This document shows positions 11,023-23,185 of a stretch of DNA of 64,000 bases, piece by piece. Below the pieces are notes generated by a model, which saw nothing but the letters and a program-made list of their open reading frames with translations, did no database searches and had not been told where the DNA came from. The number at the start of each line of letters is the position of its first letter. The first letter of the stretch is position 1. The stretch lies in NCBI GenBank assembly GCA_964030475.1, contig CAXIPT010000001.1:12659882-12723881 (forward strand), given 5' to 3'. Origin of the DNA: Tethya wilhelma (lineage: Eukaryota > Porifera > Demospongiae > Tethyida > Tethyidae). A program made the position numbers and the translations under genes.

Positions 11023-14000
11023 CTAGTTCATTTTTGGGATTCCATCGATCACCGTGTGTGTTGGTGTTGGTTGTAGTCTACCCTCCACATCTATTGGTCT
11101 ACCCTGATCACTGCTTAAAGTGCTTACATCAAGAGACTCATCATCAATTAAGTCAAGAGGTTTTCTGAGTTTAGATGCTGGTGTTCTCTTTCTCTTCATG
11201 TGACTTGATTCAAAACCAAGAAGCTTTGTATTTTCATTGCTCCTACGGCTTCGACTGAAGAAAAGTTTCTTAAACGGTTTTTGCAGTCCAGGGAATGTAA
11301 ACACAAATGTGTGATAAATTAAAATCCCAAGGAGAAGGACAAAGGCTACACTTAGTGAAATGCATGTTAGAACACGTTGGTCACCACTAATCTCTTGGAT
11401 GTAGAGAGAACAAATGCTGAAGAGAAATAGATTGAACATGAACACACTCTCCAATGAATTTAGAGACCACTTCTTGTAAATGTTATTAGTTGTCAAAGTC
11501 TCCTTAAAAACAAAGAGCACTCCCAAAACAATACACACAGAAAGAAGATTAATCCTAGGATCTCCAAGTACATTTAGAGATGACACTAGATAGAGAATAC
11601 AACGAACCAGTAGCAGCAGTCCAGGCCAGTAGCTATGTTTGTCATTAAATGGAGCACTGTAAGCATCCATGAAAGAATAAACCTTGGAATTTCGAACCCA
11701 GCACAGTGGCTTCTGAAATGAATAGTATCGTCGCCACTTCCACAGCAAAAGAGCCAGTGTGTATCCAATTACTACAATGAGTACAAACAGCCCGGCAATA
11801 AAGAGAGGAATGTGTCTTCCCTTGAGATAACTTAAATTGGCATCATAGAGCCACACAGTCTCTGTGGGATCATCAGGATACTTCAATTGAGAAAATGAGA
11901 GTGAAGCAATGATACTACGAAGGAGTTTCGTGAATGAAAGCAATATTAGTGTAGCCAATGTTGCAACTGGATTTCTACCAATAAGCAGTTTTGCGAATCT
12001 TGTTGAATGCTCACTGATCCAAATAATCATACCCACCAGGAAAATGATGTAAACAGGAAATAGAAACTGTAACCACACTTCAGCATAACCATCCATTCCA
12101 TCGTAAAAACATGTCTCAATTCCAAGGTCCAGATTTATCCATGCAATGAACAAAACAAAAAATTTGGGTGTATTAGATGGAAGAAAAACAGACCTGTTTG
12201 CCGCAATAATGTTGGCAAAAAAGATTAATCCATTGATTGTTCCAACAGCAACAGTTAAGTTGCATATCAAAAGAAACCCTACCAGAAAAATACCAGCAAG
12301 AAAAAACAGCATTGTCAAAGCCAACCAGTAGTTTGTACAGGGAATACAACGTGAGCTCCCAAGTGTGAGGCTCAGACCTTCAGCACAAGCTCCACAGAGC
12401 CTACCTGAGCGGTTAAAAGCACACTGACTATCAGCACCATTTGACTCATTGAGGTTGAGATAAACTGGTAGTGTTGGTAGGTGACAGTAATCAAACGGAC
12501 AGTGTGGTGAAACAATGAAACCAGTGTCTCCATCTCCAGTGTCCACTGAGTCAATCCAAAAGTCCCCCTTTCTCAAGAGTGTTCCATTATCGTTAAAACA
12601 TTCTGTTATGTAAGGGAAAAGTTGAGGATCACACACACAATAGCACTCTGAAGCTGTTGGTACAAGACCTACTGGGCAATAGCAAGGGGTAAACTTCACT
12701 TCAACTGTTGATTTTGATATCCCAATATCTCTACAAGGACCTTCAGCATAAAGGTTCAATTGCACAGAGCTATTAGGAGACGAGATATTGTACTCTATAT
12801 TTTCTGCACAATTTCCGCTCACATTCTGTATGGTCTGTCTCGGACCAAGTCGTCCAATTCCTGAAGTGATGTAACCATGGATACGAGCTGGCACTGTCCT
12901 ATTCACCTGATCCACAGCTACAATTCTCACCTTCACAGTCTTTCCTTTCATTGCTGTTATTGTACCAGGTTTGTAATCACAATTTGGTTGAAACACATCC
13001 TCTTTGAATTCACAGAAACAAAGCCGAACTGGAAATGAAGATATTTCAGAGTTCCCTTGTTCTATGTTAGTTGTGTTGTAAAAATACCTGATGGAGTCAT
13101 ACGTAGGTACAAATGAAATGTCTAGATACCTCATGAGAATTTCTGAAAATGAGCTCACAGTACATCTATCCAGCAGACCACCAAACAACACATTTCCATT
13201 TAATTTTGCTGTATTGTTAAGGAAATTAGTGTTAGCAATATTGATCAATGTGGCGACATCTGTCTCACTATAAACTATGCTTGGATCCTCATAGAGAGCT
13301 AGTGACTGGAAGAAACATTCACTTTCCTCCGACTCAGGGTTAGTTGTTGTGGCATATGGCATACTAGCGCATATTCCAGAACTGGCTTTGTCAGTGACGT
13401 ATATAGCTCCTCCATAATTCTGAGCAGAATTGCTGACAAAACTCAAATTCCTTGTTATGTTATGGCCATAGTCACAGAGTTTGTGAGTTCTCTCCAAACT
13501 TGGCAGAAAAGAGCCGTCACATTCATATCTGTACTTTATCACATAAAGTTTAGCATTCCCCTCTAAGAACATGCCTCCACCTCGATCAGCAAGGTTATGA
13601 GCTATGTGAAGTGAGCCATTGACAAGCTTTACTGACGAACTAATGGCATAAATTCCACCACCATCAGTTGCTATGTTATTCAATAGTTGATAACTATTTC
13701 CTTGAAGATACAAGTCACTTTGATAAAGATATAGACCTCCACCATACAATGCTTTATTGTCATTCAAAATCACATCATACTTCATTGATACAGTACTTTC
13801 AGATATGGAAATCGCCCCTCCTTTAGAAGCATTGTTTTGTTCAAACTCAGTCAGATCATAGAAGGTTATGTCACTTTGAACACTTGTAATAGCACCTCCT
13901 TCCTCAAGTTGTCCAGCAGTAGCATCAAAATTGTTGGAATTACGAAGCATTCGTGTGTGCCCAAAAAATGTAACATTGCTTGCTATAGCAAAGACAGAAC

Positions 14001-15420
14001 CAATGTTTTCAGAAAATTCAGTATACCCATGGAGTGACACTAAAGAATCGACTATAAAAAAAGATCCAGCAACTTGAGCAGTGTTATTGTTTACTAGTAA
14101 ACTAGTGCTGGTAATGGAGGAGGAACCATGACCACGGATATAGAGAACGCTACCTTTAGACCCAACGTTTGAAATAAATGAATTGTCGCTCAATGTAACA
14201 AATACATTGTATAGGTACACAGCTCCACCAAAATCACTAGCATTGTTAGCATAAAAGTAACTATTATACAGTGTGACATTCGACAATACAGAAGATACAG
14301 CAATTGCTCCACCAGTAGTTGCTACATTTTCAGTGAAAATACAGTTCCCAATTGAAATACTTTTTCCATCACTTTCAGCCGTTACACTTACATCAATCGC
14401 ACCACCAATATATCTAGCACTGTTTCCAGCAAATACAGTATTCTCAATTGTAAGAGTACCTCTTTCTACTAGCATAGCTCCACCATTACCATTGAATGCT
14501 GAGTTATAGCTAAAGATTGAGTTAGTAATTGAAGTGGCTATATCATTGACAGCGAGAGCTGCTCCAGCATACGCAGTGTTGCCTGTGAAACTCGAGTCCA
14601 ATACTTGAAAGATCGCTGGATATGATTCTATGACACTCACTGCACCACCACCAATGCAATTATGACACCTTCTGCTGTTCTTATTAATAGAGTTGTTAAC
14701 AAAGGTAGAGTTAGTGATCTTGATTGTGACACCAGGTGCATGTTGCACAAATACTGCTCCTCCATAAGTATAGTTTGCAACATTATTGGAAAATATACTG
14801 TTCGCAATGTAAATAGATAAGGCACCCTCTGCATAGACAGCACCACCAACAATTCCGCAATTTAGATCAAATACACCATTGGAAATTGAGATATTGCTTC
14901 TTCCATTAATAACTAACGCTCCACCATTAACTAACAAACTAAATGAACTTCCAACAATCTGTCCATGAGTAACGTTGACCAGACTCAAGCCTCTTCCAGT
15001 CTCAGTCATTCCACTAAAGTTGCAACCTGTTACTAATAACTGCATTACAAGTTTGACTACCATCCCAACACAATCCTTGAAAGAAACATTCACTATTTGA
15101 ACTTGTAAAGTGTGCTCAAAACTAAATGATGCATATTTGCTGCAAGTTATTGATATATCTTGAATATCAGAGTAGTTTCCAACAATCACTACACTATTGA
15201 GGCTTGAAAATGTAATATTTGATCCGAGGCTATGGTTCCCAGGAAGTAGAATCATGGTGGTGTTAGGCATGAAGTAATGCGGCCCCTTTGATGCATACTC
15301 AGACAACATAAAACAAGGCTCAGGAACAGAAGGACACTGCTCATCACTAGGAGTGACATAGTAGCTGTCAGACACTACAACATTTACTGAAGCCAAAATT
15401 AGCACCAATGAAGAGAACAT
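11023..15420 (-). CDS. Intronless beta-helix/multipass transmembrane receptor-like protein
   Basis: The open frame runs from 15501 to 11023 (1492 codons). I prefer the Met at 15420 (residue 28) because it directly starts a signal peptide, MFSSLVLILASVNVVVS. Residues ~60-760 carry about 14 GGA(I/V/M)- or GGG(L/I/M)-type turns spaced for a right-handed parallel beta-helix (Pmp-like repeats), rich in N-glycosylation sites. A Cys-rich region (~900-1057; CYCPVGL, CYCVCDP, GRLCGACAEG) precedes about seven or eight hydrophobic helices from ~1058 to 1405. A basic, Ser-rich cytoplasmic tail (~1406-1492) ends the protein. The layout suggests an extracellular adhesive fibre on a multipass membrane anchor or receptor. 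The family is common in sponges and cnidarians as far as I know, without a characterised function. No introns are visible, unlike the neighbours. Confidence 0.9.
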   Translation of the reverse strand: MFSSLVLILASVNVVVSDSYYVTPSDEQCPSVPEPCFMLSEYASKGPHYFMPNTTMILLPGNHSLGSNITFSSLNSVVIVGNYSDIQDISITCSKYASFSFEHTLQVQIVNVSFKDCVGMVVKLVMQLLVTGCNFSGMTETGRGLSLVNVTHGQIVGSSFSLLVNGGALVINGRSNISISNGVFDLNCGIVGGAVYAEGALSIYIANSIFSNNVANYTYGGAVFVQHAPGVTIKITNSTFVNNSINKNSRRCHNCIGGGAVSVIESYPAIFQVLDSSFTGNTAYAGAALAVNDIATSITNSIFSYNSAFNGNGGAMLVERGTLTIENTVFAGNSARYIGGAIDVSVTAESDGKSISIGNCIFTENVATTGGAIAVSSVLSNVTLYNSYFYANNASDFGGAVYLYNVFVTLSDNSFISNVGSKGSVLYIRGHGSSSITSTSLLVNNNTAQVAGSFFIVDSLVSLHGYTEFSENIGSVFAIASNVTFFGHTRMLRNSNNFDATAGQLEEGGAITSVQSDITFYDLTEFEQNNASKGGAISISESTVSMKYDVILNDNKALYGGGLYLYQSDLYLQGNSYQLLNNIATDGGGIYAISSSVKLVNGSLHIAHNLADRGGGMFLEGNAKLYVIKYRYECDGSFLPSLERTHKLCDYGHNITRNLSFVSNSAQNYGGAIYVTDKASSGICASMPYATTTNPESEESECFFQSLALYEDPSIVYSETDVATLINIANTNFLNNTAKLNGNVLFGGLLDRCTVSSFSEILMRYLDISFVPTYDSIRYFYNTTNIEQGNSEISSFPVRLCFCEFKEDVFQPNCDYKPGTITAMKGKTVKVRIVAVDQVNRTVPARIHGYITSGIGRLGPRQTIQNVSGNCAENIEYNISSPNSSVQLNLYAEGPCRDIGISKSTVEVKFTPCYCPVGLVPTASECYCVCDPQLFPYITECFNDNGTLLRKGDFWIDSVDTGDGDTGFIVSPHCPFDYCHLPTLPVYLNLNESNGADSQCAFNRSGRLCGACAEGLSLTLGSSRCIPCTNYWLALTMLFFLAGIFLVGFLLICNLTVAVGTINGLIFFANIIAANRSVFLPSNTPKFFVLFIAWINLDLGIETCFYDGMDGYAEVWLQFLFPVYIIFLVGMIIWISEHSTRFAKLLIGRNPVATLATLILLSFTKLLRSIIASLSFSQLKYPDDPTETVWLYDANLSYLKGRHIPLFIAGLFVLIVVIGYTLALLLWKWRRYYSFQKPLCWVRNSKVYSFMDAYSAPFNDKHSYWPGLLLLVRCILYLVSSLNVLGDPRINLLSVCIVLGVLFVFKETLTTNNIYKKWSLNSLESVFMFNLFLFSICSLYIQEISGDQRVLTCISLSVAFVLLLGILIYHTFVFTFPGLQKPFKKLFFSRSRRSNENTKLLGFESSHMKRKRTPASKLRKPLDLIDDESLDVSTLSSDQGRPIDVEGRLQPTPTHTVIDGIPKMN

Positions 15421-15625
15421 TATTCGTGACACACTTTTAAACTCGACCACAAATTTTGAGCGAAACACCGTTGATCCTGTTCTATACACAATAGAAAACA
15501 TTACTCAATTACTGCTAAACAATAACAAAATTTCTGCTTGTGCTCTAAAATTATGAGAAAACTAGGGAGCCTTCCCACTACTGGCATATTATTTTAAGAG
15601 TACACATGACTATATGCTAAGTATG

Positions 15626-15840
15626 TACCGTATAGCGGGAAATTTTCGTGGGGGAAAATTTTTACAAATTTCGCTGTTTGGCAGCTTTCCGCGAAAATTT
15701 TCCCCACAAAATTTTGTAAGGTATATACGAGGTTGTCACGTAATGCTGAGCACGCAATCCACAAAAATTTCCCCTTGAATTTCTATTTAAGATGAAAATG
15801 CAAAAATTTTCCCCCACAAAAAATTCCCACTCTATGGTAT
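15626..15840. mobile_element. MITE with ~40-bp imperfect inverted ends (mariner/pogo-like)
   Basis: The left end is TACCGTATAGCGGGAAATTT and the right end complements to ATACCATAGAGTGGGAATTT. Both are followed inward by GTGGGGGAAAATTTTT. At 215 bp and non-coding, it sits 206 bp upstream of the beta-helix gene start and might affect its promoter. Confidence 0.85.
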
Positions 15841-16352
15841 GAGCCATGTAGCAATTAATTACGTGCACACTTCCTGTGCCAGACTCATAAAAGTTTAATA
15901 TTCAATTTATGACAGCTCTCTCATTACACCATAGGATATCAATAGCTAAACTTTGAACTTTAAATTCTAGCCTATACCTATCAAGAATCATATTAATTTG
16001 TATGTGCTACTCCACATTTCACCACAAATTATGCCATAATTATAGGTAGAATGTACAGTGTGTGCAAATCTTACCTCTGACTGACTTCAATTCTATTACT
16101 TGCCTTCAGTCACGTACCTCCGTACAGCCGAAGACTATACACGTATATAGCATGTTGATGCTCATGACATGACACCACCAACCTTCAATTGAACTTTGAG
16201 TGAACCTGACCTTGAGTACAGTGGCAGCTGAGTTGCAATGAATATCAGTACACAAGACAATGCTCAGGTATGTTGCTTTGAATGACATCATGCCCGTGGG
16301 AAGGGTGGGGCTACTGCAGGGGACATAAGTGGGTGGGGCACGTAGAGTAAAC

Positions 16353-17603
16353 ATGCCAGTGACAGTGATGGAGACTTCAGAGCAATTTAACAGGCTTGCA
16401 GACACTACTTACAGGGTAAGAAGCAGTTATATTCTTTAGTATTCAATAAATCAGTATCACACTAAGTCTTACGTCATAGCAATGTAAAGTTAATGAATAA
16501 TCATGATAATTAATTTTATTAAACTAAAGAACACTGAAGATCTAATGTCAGATCTGAAGAGGCTGGTGTCTGCAGCTAAGACATACCACAAAGCAATGGA
16601 AAGTAAGTTAACGTTAGTCTTCAAGTATCTAGGAATAAATGCAAGCTTATTTCTCGTGTAGATATGGCAAAAGCTTCAAACAATTTCTTTGTAATTCTTG
16701 AATCTATTGGAGCAAAAGCTACTCATCTCCCAGGAGCTGTGTGCAAGTTAGGAGGCTGTATGGTGGAAATTGTGGACGGATATAAGCATATCAGTGCTCA
16801 AGAGGAAGACTGGGTAAACGTATAACAAAATCATTGAGCTGTCTGGTGAACTTGGGTTAAATACATACAATATATTCAGATTAATTCCCTGAATACGGAT
16901 TTTATTGTCCCACTTGAGAGTAAACTGGAATCAGAATCAAAGAACATATCAGTAAGCAACAGTTGTCAACTTGATACAGTAATCATAGTTAACTTGTGGG
17001 TACAATGTTGCTCTATAGGCATCACACAAAGCTTATAAACAAGACAATGCAAATCGAGAGAGTGTAAGTGTAATAATAGGTTACTGCCATGAATTGAGTC
17101 CTTTAATAATACTGCATAATGATAATTATTGTCATCCAATAAATATATGTATCATAGCTGGTGAACAAGACAAGAGGAAAGTTAAATAGTGCCTTGAAAA
17201 AGAAAGATCCCTCAAGAACACACATAGAAAAGCAAATGCAGGTTAGCTACATTATTGTCGATAGCAGCACTATGTCAGCCATCAGCATCATTGTAAGAAA
17301 ACAATAATGTATTGTTCTAATAGTTGAAGGAGATGCTAACAGATTACTCACAAGAACTACAGTCCACTAGAGTTGAAGGACTGAGGAAGGTACAATTATT
17401 AATGACAATCACTAGGTATCAATAATATATATAATGGATCTTTCATCTGTAGGCACTAATTGAAGAACGAAAGATGTACTGCTTTGTTGTGGAGCACTAC
17501 TGTACTGTTGTTCATAATCAGATTGCTAGCAACACGATGGTACATGAGAGTAACACACTAGCTCTCATAATTATTATGATCACACACACATGCACACAGA
17601 CAT

Positions 17604-17652
<49 letters not shown>

Positions 17653-19050
17653 TACACACACACACACACACATGCACACACACACACACACATGGCACAG
17701 TCACACCGGGTGTTGTCAACCAAAGTCAACGACTGGTCTTCATTGTGCTCTACTCCCAATGAGCTTCCTCCAGAGAGTGCCATCCTCCTTGCTGTGAGTT
17801 TAATGCATGAACCACTTTAGCTGTTAGCTAAAGTTAAATGATTCTTTATCTATCAGAATCCTCAATCTCCTCGTGCCTTTCCTGCTCACACTAGTGACGA
17901 GGACACAGGTAAATATCACCCATGCAGTGCTATATCAATTCATGGGACGTATACTCATTCCATATACAGATGGATCTTCAAATGGTGGCCATGGACGTCA
18001 GGGTAGTCAGAATGGTGCATCAAGAATGAGGAGTAGACGAAAGAGGTGATTGTTGCACATCAGCATTTATGTAGGTCCAAGAAGCAATTTGAAGTAACTG
18101 GTGTTTAATTATATTTCTGTAGCTGTCGAGTGAAGGCACTATATCCTCATCAAAAAACAGCCACTGGACAACTTGAAATTAATCCAGTGAGATAAAGAAA
18201 CATCACACTATCCCACTATATTTAATTTCACTATAATGTCACTGTGAATGTATGAGTCTATTATGTGTGTATGTGCACTGTGTGTAGGGAGACTTGATTG
18301 ATGCTATTGATGATGCTCAAGAAGGATGGCAATTTGGAGAGAACACACGTACTGGAAGGTGAGTCCACATGCCTGCTCTATACCATAGATATTATAGACT
18401 ACGTAGTCTATAATATCTATGTCTATACTTTGGCAGGATGTATTATAATACTCGATCATACAGGCTCTAGTAATAATAATTATTGTATAGCTATAAATGT
18501 CACAAAATAGTTTGAGTAAAATAAATCTGGGTCTACTCCTCTAGTGCAATGCCGTCGGTAATCAGTATAACTTATTATAGTGTTTAGAGCACCTTGGGAG
18601 ATTTTGGGTTCGATTCTACATGTACAATGTCGTGTCTATAGGCCTCAGTCAACCACAAACCAGTATCTTTCTCTCTCAATGGAGATCCCTAGGCAGTAAA
18701 TATAGTTACTAGGACCTCTCAATATTTCATGACATGCCCATTATTTCCTATATACATGGAATCAAATTTACTCTTACCTATAATTGTTAAAATATCATTA
18801 CTAGGAGTGGCTGGTTCCCAGTGCAATACGCCGAACAGATATGGCCTACTCCGGAACCAACGTACGTGATATTATATAATTGGAACATTTATGAGTTCAT
18901 AAGTGCTAAATATTGTACACAATGTACAGGAGACGGAGGCCCAGTCCTTCCCCCGGCCCTGGCCCCCCTGGGGGAGGGAGTGTCCCCCCTCTCCCGTCAG
19001 TGCCCATCCCAGAGAGAGACTATGGCCCACCAGAACAACACCATAGATAG
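16353..19050 (+). CDS. BAIAP2-like: IRSp53-like I-BAR (IMD) and SH3 protein
   Basis: Fifteen exons in agreeing phase: 16353-16415, 16530-16602, 16662-16813, 16880-16951, 17019-17063, 17158-17241, 17324-17389, 17453-17539, 17701-17793, 17857-17908, 17970-18045, 18123-18186, 18288-18358, 18805-18861, 18930-19050. Residues ~1-245 form an IMD: SEQFNRLADTTYR start, LVSAAKTYHKAMENMAKASN, basic LVNKTRGKLNSALKKKD and ALIEERKMYCFVVEHYC (the family's ALTEERRRFCFLV block). After a Ser-rich basic linker comes an SH3 domain (VKALYPHQ, GDLIDAIDDAQEGWQFGEN, SGWFPVQYAEQI) and a Pro-rich tail. The family bends membrane outward and links Rho-type GTPases to actin. No CRIB-like motif is obvious. The ninth exon's acceptor abuts a long CA repeat. 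Confidence 0.9.
17587..17691. repeat. (CA)n microsatellite in IRSp53-like intron
   Basis: About 100 bp of CA/ACAT repeats ending 10 bp before the 3' splice site of the exon at 17701. Length variation here could affect splicing of that exon. Confidence 0.95.
18385..18420. repeat. Perfect 36-bp palindrome
   Basis: ATAGATATTATAGACTAC followed by its exact reverse complement, with no spacer, in the intron between the exons at 18288-18358 and 18805-18861. Confidence 0.95.
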
Positions 19051-19973
19051 AGACACAGTACCAGTTGAGGAATTAACCGTATATATATATAGACACAGGA
19101 GCATCGTAGAAAATTGATCAGAATGAGTTATATAATTATAACTACTGTATTATAGCAAGTAGTGTTTTGATCATGCATATGTGCATGCATGCATATATAA
19201 ATTAATTAATCCCCAATTATTGATTTATAGGTATTGTTTATTAATAGTTTATTCTGTTAAACAGTTTTGAAGTTAGCTTTATATAAGAGGACAGTATAAG
19301 TGTTTCACATACAGTGACGCTGTATACATATAATATTATGCTTTCTCTAAATAAATATTGATAAGAATTAAAAAAGTATTATGATGTTTGAAGTAAAAAC
19401 ACACAATAAAAGAAGTATTATGTTAAACGTTAATAATGTCTACAAATTTCTGTAACTGTTCTGCTATGTGAGTGAAAGTGGTTCTAAACCCCAGCTTTAA
19501 AAGACCTGCAAGTAAGGAGTGGAGGCAATCAGTATCAGCCCAGTGAATGTAAGGAACTGGGAAAATGAAAAGTTTTTGAGGAACTTTTCCAAGCTTGAGA
19601 TGATTTTGAATTTATATATTGTTTGTTTAAAGTAGAACTATGGGATTGCACGTGGTAGATACACAGCCTTGTGCAGGCTTAGTATGGTAATCACACCATG
19701 ACACATAAAGTATTTGAGTACATACAATGACAACAGTCACCTGAATTGTATGCTCCCTTGAACATTCGATGCAATGCTCCATAAAAGGCAACCCTCAATA
19801 TAATCGTCATGTGACTATGTACTTCACCATCTGTGTACATAACATTGTGAACCATAATAGAAAACATCACTGTAAACAGACTATGCAAGTTTGTAAACAA
19901 CAACTATGGATAGTGTACAGATACGGTTATTAAAAAAGCTTTCTTTCATTGTCAAATCAACACAATAATACCA
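19051..19973. other. Convergent intergenic region
   Basis: AT-rich DNA between the 3' end of the IRSp53-like gene and the 3' end of the PH-START gene. An AATAAA at about 19405 and TA/GCATGC-rich tracts near 19170-19200 are the only marks. An open stretch on minus at 19739-19880 (contains RVAFYGALHRMFKGAYNSG) has plausible splice borders and might be a further PH-START exon, but I could not fit it to the START fold. Confidence 0.5.
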
Positions 19974-22900
19974 TTAGATAAAGTAATACTTAACACCCAT
20001 GCCTCTCATCTCACTAGGTCTTGGTAGTGCTTTGAGAATCAACCCTGAGGTATCAACATTGATCCTTCTGGTGTCCTGTATAAAAAGAAGATGTCCATGT
20101 GAGTTAACAACAGAGGAACAATAGACTAAGTTCAACTCACTGCATCTGGCTCTAGTGCCTCTGGATGTTCTACTGAATACATCACAAGTCCTGCACAATA
20201 GGACGAACAAAATGCGACTTAGGGAACATGGTTCTAGTGTATACAAAACACGTTACTCTATCAAGTATACATTTATACAATCAACAATCAGCACAGCTTA
20301 GTCATGCATGAATGGTCGGTTCATATGATGCACCAGCCTGTGTAAACTGTGAATACCTGAAGTTCCATCTTTTGTTAGGTACTGAGGTATCCATAGCTTC
20401 ATGGCAACTATTTCTCTCTTGGAGATCCGTGGTAGAGGGAGTAGAAAATAATTGGAGATGATAGTACCCTTTGGTTCATCTTGAACAAAAATGTACATTA
20501 TTATTATAATACAGCGGCTTCAATGTACTAGGTGATGCTCCACATACCAATGAATTCTTGAAGAACATTTTCGTTTCGGAAAATGTAGTCTAACTACAGG
20601 TGTTACAAAAGAAAAAATATTATACAGTGTAAAGTATATTTTGTTAGTAGACACAACATTGTATAAATTGATGTCAATAATTTTACTTTTGAGGACACAT
20701 TATAATTCTCATGAGAGTTAGAAACTGTAAATTGTTACTTTAGTTCACTTTCAGTTCTCAGTGTTGACATACCTTGCCTCCCTCTCGAGTGGTGATTTGT
20801 AAAAACTGAAACACTGTTGCAGGATCAGCAGGGAGATCGCCCTCCAACTTCACAATAGCATGGCCGTGGCAGTTTCTTCCAAACTTACACCTAGCCACAG
20901 TGACGCCATCTTTAGTATCTATCTTACTCCATGGCAGGGTCTGTGAGGCCACACACAGCTCCTTCCAACGCTACAAGGGAAGGAAGGTTGAAAGGAGAGT
21001 CATCCTAACATATTGACAGAATAGTGTATGCAGAACAACAGCTATTGAGGCAATAATATTCATGGTCAATGCAGCAACAAGGCAGTCCTCTACCAGATAT
21101 CCTTGATATAATCACATACTGCTAGCACCATAACAATGTATAGAAGATATACACTATTATTGCAAAACCCATTCACCCTCTTCCCTGCCAGCTACTAGTA
21201 GTCACTTACGCCCATCCTCCAGACATGGTCCTCATAGAGCATCAGTCTTGACGATGGTGAGAGTCCACTGTCAATGGTGGCTGCTCTCTTGCGGAACTCC
21301 CCCCTCCTTCCCTGTTCATCGTCTTCATCTCCACTCACCTCATCCTCCACACTCTCCCACACCTCATCATCACTGAGCTCCTCGTGTTGGACACTGGGAG
21401 GAAGGCCAGAGGGTGAGCATTACATGAGCACATTGGACATGATTGTGCTGTTTGTAGCCTCATAAACCAGGCTCTCCCTACACGGTTTTGTTGCTAATTA
21501 AGTACAGGCAATAAGTGATGTATGGGAGGCCTGGTTAATGAGGCAATATGCTTTGTGTATACATATCATTCATAATTGGGTAAGTCTATCTATACACCCT
21601 TTGTGGTAGTGTATAGAGTATCTCCTATATGAGCTCACCTTGGGTCCACAGTGCTGGCCACTGCACCTCCATCCATACTGAATGACCGTGACATACTCAA
21701 AGAGAGGTCAAGACTACCCTCATTGGCCAGACCCTCTCCCATTGAATCTACACTGGCAGAGCTGGTCAAGACACGAGGACCATGACTACGACCCTGGAGG
21801 AAGAGTGAGATGAGAATATTCTGCTAACAATGAGCACTCTACTAGTATGTGTAGTTAACAGTCTATCACCTTAAAGTTTATACTTGTTTTGGTAGAGTAT
21901 TTTTTATTGATTGTTTGTCGTCTTCTTTGGGCTAATTCTGGCACTCCTTGAATGGCAGCATCTATCACTGTCATCCACTCTTGCATCGCTAGAACTGTGG
22001 CTGTATACACACATTACAACAGTGAGTCAGTATCATCTGCTATATATGAGCACACTAGCAATAGAGCAGGTGGTGTTCAAATTATAATGCATGTCTTACG
22101 GCAGCTGATGTAGTATGTCCTTATAGCACCATCGTCAATCAGTGGACCAACAGCAAAACAGTTAGGATGGCTCTTCTCATGGCTCTCCACCTGACGAGTG
22201 GTATCTACAGGGAGGATATGGTACATCTCATTGTGTATGTTGTGACATACGGCTATATCCTAGGCAGATGTTTCGTAAAAGCATTTCCATATACATTAAC
22301 ACCCTGTCTACACTCTTGTGACACTTATCACATTCTGTGTGTACATTAGTGACTGAGTAATCGGAACTTACAAGTGACATCTAGAGCAACAGAGCCAGCA
22401 GGTTGTTTGTCCGATCGATTCCTGAAGAACAAGTCATACAATAACCTCAAGTTGAGTCATTGCAATACATAGTGTCATTCATGGTATTGTTTTCTGCTTG
22501 TTGATAGTGGAGTAGTCCCAACCAATGAATAAACACAGCACTACACCTGCTACAGATACACTACATGGCATGATCAACCAAAAGAGGTCAAGATTTAACC
22601 CTGTCTACACACTTCACTACAAATATTCCATAAGTGTGTAAATGGCTATTGTTTTCTCCACAGACTGTGCAGACTGTGCTTCATAAATGTTTTTACAATC
22701 TCAGTCTCTCAGTTATTGGATGGATAACTGTGCTCACCTGTAATATTGCAGCACAACTTGCTGTCTCTTTTGCACAAGCCTAAACCATCTCTTCCTCCAG
22801 TTGGTCTTTCCCATGAAAGCTGACCCACTCTCTTTAACACACCATCCTTCATGGAGAATAGTTATGCCCTGAGCATCTTGAACTGAAACAATAGGGAATA

Positions 22901-23185
22901 CAGAGACAGTAACAACTGAGCATCATTGACTGAATGCAGTGAAAGCTTAAGCAATATCTATCCCGTATCAAAAGCAGTGCACAAGTCAGTATGCATTCCA
23001 TCATAGATTGCATATTCCCTAAATCTATGATTCCATAAAATCATAATTAAATGATTTGTACTTCATTGAAGTACGACGTTCAGTGGACGTTGTACTATCA
23101 TATGGTACTATTTACATTATTCTAGTAGTATACCTGAGAGACAGGGAGCTGACAACTTTCTCTTAGCAGGCATTTTAGATGCCAT
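19974..23185 (-). CDS. PH and START domain protein (lipid transfer)
   Basis: Minus exons: 23134-23185 (ATG at 23185), 22738-22882, 22372-22421, 22100-22190, 21884-22000, 21639-21793, 21210-21393, 20773-20970, 20548-20590, 20357-20479, 20141-20190 and 19974-20075. The first junctions keep phase. Residues ~20-135 form a PH domain (GWCVKESG, NWRKRWFRLV, the closing Trp of MQEWMTVIDAA). A Ser/Asp-rich linker follows (LTSSASVDSMGEG, EELSDDEVWESVEDEVSGDE). Then comes a START-type region (WSKIDTKDGVTVARCKF, DLPADPATVFQFLQ, SNYFLLPLPRISKREIVAMK, GLVMYSVEHPEALEPD, INVDTSGLIL). START domains carry a lipid in a hydrophobic pocket and PH domains give membrane targeting. The last START helix is not clearly present, so the 3' end may differ. 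No FFAT motif was seen, so CERT orthology is not claimed. Confidence 0.8.

Noticed and set aside
11586..14852. Several 60-80-codon frames on both strands inside the beta-helix gene
   Set aside because: Shadows of a 1492-codon frame; no domain or splice support.
17474..17820. Open frames of His-Thr repeats on plus and Cys-Val repeats on minus
   Set aside because: They are translations of the CA microsatellite; the true coding exon (17701-17793) uses a defined splice frame of the IRSp53-like gene.
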